From positions 62,001 through 126,000 of the forward strand of contig NZ_JBFLUG010000002.1 in the NCBI RefSeq assembly GCF_041008525.1: a stretch of DNA of 64,000 bases, read 5' to 3'. Positions 1 to 7,771 of this stretch are shown here, piece after piece (position 1 is the stretch's first letter; every line of letters starts with the position of its first letter). A program made the translations under genes and the position numbers. Source of the DNA: Parafrankia sp041008525. GTDB taxonomy: Bacteria > Actinomycetota > Actinomycetes > Frankiales > Frankiaceae. Below the pieces are notes generated by a model, which worked only from the letters and a program-made list of their open reading frames with translations, did not search any database and had not been told where the DNA came from.

Positions 1-70
1 GGAGTCCTAAGATCTGGCGTGGGGCGGCCCGTGTGCGGCGCCCCGGCGGCGACGGGTGAGGAGCGAACGG

Positions 71-895
71 GTGGCGAGAAACTCCGGTCGGTCGGGTGAT
101 CCGCCGCCGCCCCCCGAGGCACTGCCCGTTCCCGCGGTCGACGCGCACTGCCACCTCGACCTGATGGACACGCCGGTCGCGGAGGCCATCGCCGCCGCCC
201 GGGCGGTCGGCATCACCCGGATGATCACGGTCGGCGTCGACCTGGCGACGAGCCGCTGGCAGGCCGGCGTCGCCGCGGAGCACCCCGAGGTGCGCGCCGC
301 GGTCGCCATCCACCCGAACGAGGCCGCCCGCGGGGTGCCGGAGGAGACCTTCGAGGCGATCGCCGCACTCGCCCGCACGGCCGGGGTCGTGGCCGTCGGG
401 GAGACCGGTCTGGACTACTACCGCACCGCGCCGGAGCAGCACGCCGTCCAGCAGGAGAGCTTCCGCCGGCACATCGCGATCGCCAAGGAGGCCGGCCGCG
501 CCCTGATGATCCACGACCGGGAGGCGCACGACGACACGCTGCGCATCCTGGCCGAGGAGGGGGCGCCCGAGCGCGTCGTCTTCCACGCCTTCTCCGGCGA
601 CGCGGCGATGGCCAAGCTCTGCGCCGACGCCGGGTACGTCATGTCCTTCGCCGGCAACGTCACCTTCAAGAACGCCGAGACGCTGCGGGAGGCCGCCGCG
701 GCGGCACCCGCCGACCTCCTGCTGGTCGAGACGGACGCGCCCTACCTCACCCCGGTCCCGTGGCGCGGGCGACCGGGCGGGCCGTACCTGATCCCGCTGA
801 CCCTGCGGGTTCTCGCGCAGACCCGCGGCGTGGCCGTCGACGAGCTCGCCGCCCAGGTGACCGCCAACGCGGAACGGACCTTCGGGCCCTGGTAG
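71..895 (+). CDS. tatD: TatD family metal-dependent hydrolase (DNase)
   Basis: This is a TIM-barrel metal-dependent hydrolase of the TatD family, whose members are 3'-5' deoxyribonucleases or related phosphohydrolases in the cytoplasm. It shows the N-terminal metal motif VDAHCHLDLMD, then GETGLDYYRT, a metal ligand in HDREAHDD, FHAFSGD, and the C-terminal VETDAPYLTP, in the usual order. The GTG at 71 is preferred because GAGGAG (58-63) lies seven bases upstream; an in-frame GTG at 56 would add five residues and overlap that site. The protein is about 274 aa, normal for the family. The rsmA reading frame begins inside its 3' end, so the two genes are probably translationally coupled. The sequence before 71 shows no gene that can be supported. 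Confidence 0.93.
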   Translation: MARNSGRSGDPPPPPEALPVPAVDAHCHLDLMDTPVAEAIAAARAVGITRMITVGVDLATSRWQAGVAAEHPEVRAAVAIHPNEAARGVPEETFEAIAALARTAGVVAVGETGLDYYRTAPEQHAVQQESFRRHIAIAKEAGRALMIHDREAHDDTLRILAEEGAPERVVFHAFSGDAAMAKLCADAGYVMSFAGNVTFKNAETLREAAAAAPADLLLVETDAPYLTPVPWRGRPGGPYLIPLTLRVLAQTRGVAVDELAAQVTANAERTFGPW

Positions 896-1788
896 ACACC
901 GACGCGCTGCTCTCGCCGGCCGACATCCGCGAGCTCGCCCACGCGCTGGACCTGCGGCCGACGAAACGGCGCGGCCAGAACTTCCTGGTCGACCCGAACA
1001 CCGTCCGCCGGCTTGTCCGGCTGGCCGCGATCGGCCCGGACGACGTCGCGCTCGAGGTCGGCCCCGGGCTGGGTTCGCTGACCCTCGGGCTGGTCGCCGA
1101 GGCGGCCGCGGTCGTCGCGGTCGAGGTGGACCCGCCGCTCGCCGCCGCCCTCCCGCTGACCGCCGCCGCCCGGCTGCCCGAGGCGGTGGCGCGGCGGCTA
1201 CACGTCGTCGAAGCCGACGGGCTGCGGGTGGGGCCCGCCGACCTGCCGGCCGAGGTTGCCGCCCCGACCGTGCTGGCGGCGAACCTGCCGTACAACGTCG
1301 CCGTCCCGCTGCTGCTGGGGCTGCTGGAGCGGTTTCCGACCGTGCGTCGCGGCCTGGTGATGGTGCAGGCCGAGGTGGCCGACCGGCTCACCTCGCCGCC
1401 GGGCGGGCGGATCTACGGCGTGCCAAGCGTCAAACTGGCCTGGTACGCCCACGCGCGCCCGGCCGGTGCGGTGCCCCGCCCGGTGTTCTGGCCGCAGCCC
1501 AACGTCGACTCCGGCCTCGTCGCGTTCGAACGCCGGGCCGACCCGCCCGCCGACCCGGACCTGCGCGCGGAGGTCTTCGCGGCGGTCGACGCGGCCTTCG
1601 CCCAGCGGCGCAAGACCCTGCGGACGGCGCTCGCCTCCTGGGCGGGCTCACCGGCGGCGGCCGAGCGGCTTGCCCGGGCCGCGGACGTCGACCCGGGCGC
1701 CCGCGGCGAGACCCTCGACGTTTACGCGTTCGCCCGCCTCGCCCGTGAGGCCCGCCTCGCCCGTGAGGGCGGCTCTGCCGCCGACTAG
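760..1788 (+). CDS. rsmA: 16S rRNA (adenine1518-N6/adenine1519-N6)-dimethyltransferase
   Basis: RsmA/KsgA dimethylates two adjacent adenines in the 3' hairpin of 16S rRNA during 30S maturation, using S-adenosylmethionine. The diagnostic motifs are clear: RRGQNFLVDPN, the SAM loop LEVGPGLGSLTLGL, and the catalytic NLPYNV. The start is problematic. The only ATG, GTG or TTG in this frame before the conserved core is the GTG at 760, which overlaps tatD by 136 bases and gives a ~43-residue Arg-rich leader unlike the family. A CTG at 889, overlapping the tatD stop, would give about 299 aa, closer to the usual 270-290. Function is certain; the N terminus is not. Its stop codon overlaps the convergent trpS stop. 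Confidence 0.93.
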   Translation: MARATGRAVPDPADPAGSRADPRRGRRRARRPGDRQRGTDLRALVDTDALLSPADIRELAHALDLRPTKRRGQNFLVDPNTVRRLVRLAAIGPDDVALEVGPGLGSLTLGLVAEAAAVVAVEVDPPLAAALPLTAAARLPEAVARRLHVVEADGLRVGPADLPAEVAAPTVLAANLPYNVAVPLLLGLLERFPTVRRGLVMVQAEVADRLTSPPGGRIYGVPSVKLAWYAHARPAGAVPRPVFWPQPNVDSGLVAFERRADPPADPDLRAEVFAAVDAAFAQRRKTLRTALASWAGSPAAAERLARAADVDPGARGETLDVYAFARLAREARLAREGGSAAD

Positions 1789-2807
1789 AGGTCGACGCCG
1801 ATGGCGCGGCGGGCGCCGGCGAGCACCGGGCGGGCACGGTCGCGGGCCTTCTCCGCGCCGGCGGCCAGGATCGTGTCCAGCTCACTGCCGGGGGCGACGA
1901 GCTCCTCGTAGCGATCCCGCAGCGGGGTGAGCCAGGTGTCCAGCGTCTCGAACAGGGCGTTCTTCAGCTCGCCCCAGCCAGTGCCGCCCTGCTCGAGACG
2001 GACGCGCATGTCCTTCACGGCCTCGGGGCTGGCGAAGTTCTCGTAGATCTGGAAGGCGGCCGAGCTGTCCGGGTCCTTCGGCTCCTCGACGGGCGTGCTG
2101 TCGCTGACGATGCCGCGGACGAGCTTGCGCAGCCGGGACGGCGGCGCGAACAGCGGGATCGTGTTCCCGTACGACTTGCTCATCTTCCGGCCGTCGGTGC
2201 CGGGCATCGTGCGGGCGTTCACACCGGTCGGGATGATCGCCTCGGGGATCTTCAGGCTGTAGGTGGAGCCGAAGAGGTGGTTGAACGAGCCGGCGATGTC
2301 GGCCGCGTACTCGACGTGCTGGATCTGGTCCTGCCCGACGGGGACCACGTCGGAACCCATGATCAGGATGTCGACGGCCATCAGGACGGGGTAGTTGAAC
2401 AGGCCCATGTTGACCCCGGCGTCGAGGTCGGCCACGCCGTTCTCGGCGTTGCGGTCACGCGCGGCCTTGTAGGCGTGCGCGCGGTTCATCAGGCCCTTGC
2501 CCGTGACGCAGGACAGGATCCAGGCGAGCTCGAAGATCTCCGGGATGTCGGACTGCTTGTAGAAGACGGTGCGCTCGGGGTCGAGGCCGAGGGTGATCCA
2601 GGTCGCGGCGACGGACCGGGTGTACGCCGCGAACTTCTCCCTGTCCCGGATCGAGGTGAGGGCGTGGTAGTCGGCGATGAAGTAGATCGACTCGTAGTTC
2701 GCCGTCAGCTCGAGCGCGGGGCGGATCGCCCCGATGTAGTTGCCCAGATGGGGATCGCCGGTCGGTTTGATCCCGGTCAGCGACACCCGCGGGCGGTCCT
2801 GCGTCAT
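1785..2807 (-). CDS. trpS: Tryptophanyl-tRNA synthetase
   Basis: This class I aminoacyl-tRNA synthetase charges tRNA-Trp with tryptophan. The N-terminal Rossmann domain carries the HIGH-like motif in GDPHLGNYIGA, and the KMSKS loop is intact in GRKMSKSYGN. VGQDQIQHVEYAADIA is typical of bacterial TrpRS. At 340 aa the length is normal. The ATG at 2807 begins the conserved MTQDRPRVSLTGIKPTG and no better start is seen, although the ribosome site is weak. It converges on rsmA with the stop codons overlapping, which leaves no room for a terminator between the two genes. Confidence 0.96.
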   Translation of the reverse strand: MTQDRPRVSLTGIKPTGDPHLGNYIGAIRPALELTANYESIYFIADYHALTSIRDREKFAAYTRSVAATWITLGLDPERTVFYKQSDIPEIFELAWILSCVTGKGLMNRAHAYKAARDRNAENGVADLDAGVNMGLFNYPVLMAVDILIMGSDVVPVGQDQIQHVEYAADIAGSFNHLFGSTYSLKIPEAIIPTGVNARTMPGTDGRKMSKSYGNTIPLFAPPSRLRKLVRGIVSDSTPVEEPKDPDSSAAFQIYENFASPEAVKDMRVRLEQGGTGWGELKNALFETLDTWLTPLRDRYEELVAPGSELDTILAAGAEKARDRARPVLAGARRAIGVDL

Positions 2808-2885
2808 GCCCGGTGATTCTACGGCCAGCCCCCGACAGCCCCGGCGGCCGAGACCGGCCCGGCGCCGAGGCGTCGGCGGCGGGTC

Positions 2886-3860
2886 TCAGGCGTCCCCGCC
2901 GAACAGGCCGGTCACCGACCCGTCCTCGAAGACGGCCTTGATCGCGGCGGCGATCAGTGGTGCGATCGACAGCTCGGTCAGCTTGTCGATGCGCGCCTCG
3001 CTCGGCAGCGGCAGGGTGTTGGTGAGGACGACCTCGCTGATCTCGGAGTTCTTCAGCCGGTCCGCCGCCGGGCCGGACAGCACACCGTGGGTGGCGGCCG
3101 CGATGACGTTCACCGCGCCGTGCTCCTTCAGCGACTCCGCGGCCTTGGTGATCGTCCCAGCGGTGTCGATCATGTCGTCGACGATCACGCAGGTGCGGCC
3201 GTCGACCTCGCCGACGACGTCGAACATCTTCACCTGGTTGGGCACGTCCGGGTCGCGTCGCTTGTGGATGATCGCCAGCGGGCAGCCCAGCCGGTCGGTC
3301 CACCGCTCCGCCACGCGAACGCGACCCGAGTCCGGTGCGACGACCGTCACCTCGGAGGTGTCGAGCTTGCTCTCGATGTAGTCGGCGAGCAGCGGCAGGG
3401 CGAACAGGTGGTCCACGGGCCCGTCGAAGAAGCCCTGGATCTGCGCCGTGTGCAGGTCGACGGACATCAGCCGGTGCGCGCCGGCGGCCTTGAACAGGTC
3501 GGCGACCAGGCGGGCCGAGATCGGCTCGCGCCCACGGTGCTTCTTGTCCTGGCGGGCGTAGGGATAGAACGGCGCGACCACGGTGATGCGCTTCGCACTG
3601 GCACGCTTGAGGGCGTCCACCATGATCAGCTGTTCCATCAGCCAGGTGTTCACCGGGGCGCCATGAGCCTGCAGCACGAAGGCGTCGCACCCGCGCACCG
3701 ACTCCTCGAACCGGACGAAGATCTCCCCGCTGGCGAACTCGTAGGCGTTCGTGGGCACGGGCTCGACGTCGAGCTCGCGGGCGACCTCGGCCGTGAGCTC
3801 GGGATGCGAGCGTCCCGCGAAGAGCATCAGGTTCCGGCGGTTCTCGGTCTGGTATCCCAC
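2886..3860 (-). CDS. prs: Ribose-phosphate pyrophosphokinase (PRPP synthetase)
   Basis: Prs makes PRPP from ribose 5-phosphate and ATP, feeding nucleotide, His and Trp synthesis. Visible motifs are the ATP-binding flexible segment RQDKKHRGREPISARL, the metal site DLHTAQIQGFFDGPVDHL, and the PRPP-binding loop CVIVDDMIDTAGT. The GTG at 3860 is chosen because GAGGAGAA sits just upstream and the product (324 aa, starting VGYQTENRRN) matches the family length. The frame stays open further upstream but that part is Arg/Pro-rich and unlike Prs. It lies downstream of glmU on the same strand with a 346-base gap, the glmU-prs order common in actinobacteria. Confidence 0.96.
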   Translation of the reverse strand: MGYQTENRRNLMLFAGRSHPELTAEVARELDVEPVPTNAYEFASGEIFVRFEESVRGCDAFVLQAHGAPVNTWLMEQLIMVDALKRASAKRITVVAPFYPYARQDKKHRGREPISARLVADLFKAAGAHRLMSVDLHTAQIQGFFDGPVDHLFALPLLADYIESKLDTSEVTVVAPDSGRVRVAERWTDRLGCPLAIIHKRRDPDVPNQVKMFDVVGEVDGRTCVIVDDMIDTAGTITKAAESLKEHGAVNVIAAATHGVLSGPAADRLKNSEISEVVLTNTLPLPSEARIDKLTELSIAPLIAAAIKAVFEDGSVTGLFGGDA

Positions 3861-4206
3861 CGTGTTCTCCTCAGGGCGTGACTGGCGGCGCTGACAGGCG
3901 GCCGTGACAGGGACGGTTGTGGGCGTGGAATCCTTGCTGGGACGACGCACCCTCGCTCGGATGGTGCCCGTTCCAGGCCGGGGCCCGGGCACCGCGATCG
4001 CCCGGTCAGGTTGGCCTACCCGGTTCGATCGGGGCGCGCACGGGAGCCGGAGGGCGGGCGATCTCAGGACAGGGGGCCCCTCCGCGCGCCGGCCGCTGAC
4101 CAAAGGCCCTGATCAGCACACGCTCGGCCAAACCCTTCCTACGTTCGGCCCCCGGGCGTGCAGACGCCAGCGATGGGCCGGGATGAGGATCCGGCTGTGC
4201 TTCAAC
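3861..4206. other. Intergenic region between glmU and prs
   Basis: A 346-base gap between two co-directional genes. Apart from the prs ribosome site at its prs-proximal end I see no gene, RNA or clear terminator. It may hold the prs promoter or leader. Confidence 0.5.
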
Positions 4207-5778
4207 TCACGCTCCGGGCCGGTGCCCCGCCCCGCTGCGTGAGCCGTCATTCGCGTCGTCGTTCGAGCTGCCGTCCGGGCCCTGGCCCGGTCCGCCGTGG
4301 CCCGGTCCGCCGTGATCCGATGCGCGGTGGTCCGATGCGCGGTGGGCCGCGTGCAGCGCGGCTTCGGCGGCGGTCGCGGCGGGGCTGCCCGGCCGGCGGC
4401 GCAGGACCCAGTCCACCAGGGTGCGCTGCCGGCCCTCGCGGACGGCGAGCGCGCCCGGCGGGACGTCCTCCCTGATCACGGAGCCGGCGCCGGTGTAGGC
4501 GCCGTCGCCCACGGTGACCGGCGCCACCAGCATCGTGTCACTGCCGATCCGGACGTCGGAGCCGATCACCGTCCGATGCTTGGCCACCCCGTCGTAGTTG
4601 ACGAACACGCTGGTGCAGCCGATGTTGCTGCGCTCGCCGATGACCGCGTCGCCGACGTAGGCGAGGTGCGGCACCTTCGACTCGGCGCCGATCTCGGCGG
4701 CCTTGGTTTCGACGAAGGCCCCGATCTTGCCGTTCCGGCCGAGGGTGGTGCCGGGCCGAAGGTGCGCGAACGGGCCGACGACGGCGCCCGGGCCCACCTC
4801 GCAGCGCTCGGCGACGGATCGGGTCACCCGGGCGCCCGGCCCGACGGCGGTGTCGATGAGGGTGCAGTCCGGTCCGACCTCGGCGCCGCGGGCGAGCCGG
4901 GTGGCGCCGCGCAGATGCGTGTTCGGCTGGATCGTCGTGTCCGGCTCCAGGACGACGCCGGCGTCGATCCAGGTGGAGGCCGGATCGACGATCGTGGTGC
5001 CGGCGAGCATGGCCGCCCGGACGATGCGGTCGCGCAGCGCCAGGCCGGCGTCGCTGAGCTGCAGGCGGTCGTTGACCCCGGCGGCCTCGGCCGCGTCGGC
5101 GAGTGTGTGCGCGACCACCGGCTGCCCGTCGGCGACCAGCAGGCCCACCACGTCGGTGAGGTACTCCTCGCCCTGGGCGTTGTCGGTGGTCAGCCGCTTG
5201 AGCGCGCCTCGGAGCAGCTCCAGGTCGAACACGTAGACGCCGGTGTTGATCTCCCTGATCGCGGCGGTGGCGGCATCGGCGTCGCGCTGCTCGACGATCT
5301 CGCGCACCTGGCCGCCGGGTGCCCGCACGATCCGCCCGTACCCGGTCGGGTCGGCAACGGCGGCGGACAGGACCGTGGCCGCCGCGCCGGCCGCGCGGTG
5401 CTGGTCGAACAGCCCCGTGACCGCCGCGCCGGTGAGCAGCGGGACATCGCCCGGCATCACCACGACCGCCGCGTCGGGCGGGAGGCCCTGCAGCGCGCCG
5501 AGGGCGGCGCGCACGGCGTGCCCGGTGCCGCCCTGGCGCTCCTGTACCGCCGTGACGACGTGTGGGGCCCGCTCGGCCAGCATGGCGGTGACCTTCTCCC
5601 GCCCGTGGCCGACCACGACGACGGAGTGCTCCGCGCCGAGCGGGCCGGCCGCGTGGAGCACGTGCTCGAGCAGGCTGAGCCCGGCGACGTGGTGCAGGAC
5701 CTTGGGCGTCTCCGAACGCATGCGCCGACCTTCGCCCGCAGCCAGGACGATGACCGCCGCCGGACGTACCTCAGTCAC
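4207..5778 (-). CDS. glmU: Bifunctional GlmU: GlcN-1-P acetyltransferase / GlcNAc-1-P uridylyltransferase
   Basis: GlmU makes UDP-GlcNAc for peptidoglycan. The N-terminal uridylyltransferase half begins with the nucleotide loop VIVLAAGEGRRM and PKVLHH. The C-terminal left-handed beta-helix carries hexapeptide repeats and acetyltransferase segments such as GPFAHLRPGTTLG, GAFVETKAAEIG, HLAYVGDAVIG and NYDGVAKH. The GTG at 5778 follows GGGGAG by a normal spacing and starts VTEVRPAAVIVLAAG. At 523 aa the protein is longer than the typical 450-490. The excess is a low-complexity C-terminal tail rich in His, Ser, Gly and Asp (HRASDHRASDHGGPGHGG), as often seen in high-GC actinobacteria. tRNA-Gln lies upstream on the same strand. 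Confidence 0.96.
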   Translation of the reverse strand: MTEVRPAAVIVLAAGEGRRMRSETPKVLHHVAGLSLLEHVLHAAGPLGAEHSVVVVGHGREKVTAMLAERAPHVVTAVQERQGGTGHAVRAALGALQGLPPDAAVVVMPGDVPLLTGAAVTGLFDQHRAAGAAATVLSAAVADPTGYGRIVRAPGGQVREIVEQRDADAATAAIREINTGVYVFDLELLRGALKRLTTDNAQGEEYLTDVVGLLVADGQPVVAHTLADAAEAAGVNDRLQLSDAGLALRDRIVRAAMLAGTTIVDPASTWIDAGVVLEPDTTIQPNTHLRGATRLARGAEVGPDCTLIDTAVGPGARVTRSVAERCEVGPGAVVGPFAHLRPGTTLGRNGKIGAFVETKAAEIGAESKVPHLAYVGDAVIGERSNIGCTSVFVNYDGVAKHRTVIGSDVRIGSDTMLVAPVTVGDGAYTGAGSVIREDVPPGALAVREGRQRTLVDWVLRRRPGSPAATAAEAALHAAHRASDHRASDHGGPGHGGPGQGPDGSSNDDANDGSRSGAGHRPGA

Positions 5779-6044
5779 ACGAGCTCCCCGGAATCTCGAC
5801 GGACCTGGTGGTGGTGCCACTCCCACCCGGAACGACGTGCCGTGGACGACCCGGCCGACTCACGGAGGGTGAGGTAACGGCAGCCAGCCTACCGGGTCGG
5901 GCCTCCAGCGAAGACCGGGCGGCCCTCGCGCCGGACCGACCGGTCGTAACGCGGCGCGAAATAAGAAGAATGTTTTGGCGGGACTGCCGATGAAACACGA
6001 TCGCGGCGGTTTGCATATTCCGCGGACCCGGCGTCCCCTCGCGC

Positions 6045-6115
6045 TCCGCCGCCACGACTCGAACGTGGACTAAGGGAACCAAAATCCCCTGTGCTGCCTA
6101 TTACACTACGGCGGA
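6045..6115 (-). tRNA. tRNA-Gln (anticodon TTG)
   Basis: Read on the minus strand, the acceptor arms TCCGCCG and CGGCGGA pair perfectly. The anticodon stem GGGGA/TCCCT closes a seven-base loop TTTTGGT with T33 and anticodon TTG. The T stem CCACG/CGTGG closes TTCGAGT. The length is 71 nt and CCA is not encoded. This reads CAA (and possibly CAG) glutamine codons. A tRNA-Gln beside glmU-prs is a familiar actinobacterial arrangement. Confidence 0.95.
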
Positions 6116-6422
6116 CCGTTGAGGGAGGACCGTTGCGGGCGTACCGTGGAGAAGGTAACCGTCCGGAAAACGCCGGCCACTCTGCGCCCACTCTACCATC
6201 GTGCCGGCTCTCGGAAGAAATGTTCGGGGGTCTCCGGCGTGCACTCGTGGCCCCGCCGGTGTGGTACGCGGTTCGGGCCGTCGCCGCCGAGAGGCGGTCG
6301 CCGGGGCGGGGCCGGCCGGCCACGGCTGGTTGTCGCCGCACTGCCGCGGTCCGGCCCCGCCTTCGTCCTGTGTCGGTGCGGGCACAGATGGCCCTTCGCC
6401 GACCCTCTGCCGCCCGGGAACG

Positions 6423-6438
6423 CAAGATTATGATCTTG
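6423..6438. promoter_or_regulatory. Inverted repeat upstream of the desaturase gene
   Basis: CAAGAT-TATG-ATCTTG is a perfect six-base inverted repeat with a four-base centre, standing out in otherwise very GC-rich sequence about 210 bases before the desaturase start. The whole 6116-6645 interval (530 bases) holds no supportable gene, so it is probably the desaturase control region. A dimeric repressor site is the natural reading; the regulator is unknown. Confidence 0.4.
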
Positions 6439-6645
6439 TCGCGGGGGGTGTCGAGGGGTGGCGAAGTGGGAATCCCCGCTCCGGTATCCGACGTGATCCG
6501 CCAGCCCGCGCCCCCTGTGTGCCCGGCCGCCCCGCCCGTTTGCGTGGCGGACGCCGTGATTGGTGCCCGTTGTCATGCGGGCGGGCTAACGTGGCGACCA
6601 GAGGGTCGGCAGTGAGCGGCCCACCGCGACGGACGGGATGAAGCA

Positions 6646-7677
6646 ATGACCGCTACCGACACGGTGAAAGCCACCGAAACCAGGCATCAGGGCGCGCCCG
6701 CCGCTGGCAGTGACGGTGAAGTGACGGGCACCGGTCAGCCCGACTCGTCGACCTCATCGACCCCGGCGGGGCGCCACACCATCGCCCCGAGTTCGCTGGC
6801 CCGTGCCCGCGGTGAACAAGTCGTGCTGGTCACGACCATCCTCATTCCCTTCCTCGCGCTTGTCGCGGCAGTTCCGCTGTTGTGGGGGCGGTGGATCTCC
6901 TGGCGGGACGTCATACTGGCCGCGGTGATGTACGCGATCACGGGCCATGGCATCACCATTGGATTCCACCGCTATTTCACGCACCGGGGATTCAAGACGT
7001 CCAGGCCGGTGCGGGCCGCGTTGGCCATCGCCGGCAACATGGCTATTGAGGGCCCGGTGATCCGGTGGGTCGCCGACCATCGCCGCCATCACGCGTTCAG
7101 CGACGCCGACGGTGACCCGCATTCGCCCTGGCGTTACGGAACCGGCTCGGTGGCGCTCGCCCGCGGGCTGTGGCACGCGCACATCGGCTGGCTTTTCGAC
7201 GTCGAGCAGACCGACCAGCGCCGCTACGCCCCCGACCTTCTCGACGACCCGATGATCGTGCGGATCAGCCGCTCCTTCGCGCTCTGCGCCTTCGTCAGCC
7301 TCGCGCTGCCAGCCGTCGTCGGCGGGCTGTGGGGCGGCTCGTTCGAGGCCGCCGTCCAGGCGTTCTTCTGGGCCTCGCTGGTCCGGGTGGCCCTGCTGCA
7401 CCACGTGACCTGGTCGGTGAACAGCATCTGCCACGTGATGGGGTCCCGGCCCTACCGCTCGCGGGACCACTCGGGCAACGTCTGGCCGCTCGCGCTGCTC
7501 TCGATGGGAGAGTCCTGGCACAACCTCCACCACGCCGAGCCGACCTCGGCCCGGCACGGTGTCCGCCCGTGGCAGGTCGACACGAGCTTCTACGGGATCA
7601 AGCTGATGGAATCACTACGGCTGGTCCGGGACGTCCGCTGGCCCGACCCGGCGCGGCTCGAGAGCAAGCGCGCCTGA
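6646..7677 (+). CDS. Membrane acyl-CoA (delta-9 type) fatty acid desaturase
   Basis: This is an integral-membrane di-iron desaturase that introduces a double bond into acyl chains using O2 and reductant. All three histidine boxes are present: HRYFTH at residues 108-113, HRRHH at 145-149 and HNLHH at 292-296. Hydrophobic segments flank them around residues 60-105 and 210-250. The first ~50 residues are Thr/Ser/Gly-rich and probably disordered. At 343 aa the length is typical of bacterial stearoyl-CoA-type desaturases. An in-frame-looking ATG at 6637 is not in this frame, so 6646 is taken. It is monocistronic: a strong hairpin follows and the next gene converges. Exact substrate and regiospecificity cannot be read from sequence alone. 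Confidence 0.93.
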   Translation: MTATDTVKATETRHQGAPAAGSDGEVTGTGQPDSSTSSTPAGRHTIAPSSLARARGEQVVLVTTILIPFLALVAAVPLLWGRWISWRDVILAAVMYAITGHGITIGFHRYFTHRGFKTSRPVRAALAIAGNMAIEGPVIRWVADHRRHHAFSDADGDPHSPWRYGTGSVALARGLWHAHIGWLFDVEQTDQRRYAPDLLDDPMIVRISRSFALCAFVSLALPAVVGGLWGGSFEAAVQAFFWASLVRVALLHHVTWSVNSICHVMGSRPYRSRDHSGNVWPLALLSMGESWHNLHHAEPTSARHGVRPWQVDTSFYGIKLMESLRLVRDVRWPDPARLESKRA

Positions 7678-7715
7678 CCCGGAGCGCGGGCGGCGCGCGC
7701 CGGCCACGCCGCCCA

Positions 7716-7754
7716 CGCAGGGTGCCCCGGGGCGGCAGCCCCTCGCACCCTGCG
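7716..7754. terminator. Hairpin terminator between convergent desaturase and ABC-F genes
   Basis: CGCAGGGTGC at 7716-7725 and GCACCCTGCG at 7745-7754 form a perfect ten-base stem around a GC-rich loop. It lies in the 94-base gap between two converging genes, so it may terminate both directions. No T-run is present, as is common in actinobacteria. Confidence 0.7.
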
Positions 7755-7771
7755 GTCATCACGTGCGGCGG

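Noticed and set aside
1..70. 3' end of a metG-like gene before tatD
   Set aside because: metG often precedes tatD, and a TAA occurs at 8-10, but too few bases are present to support a coding call.
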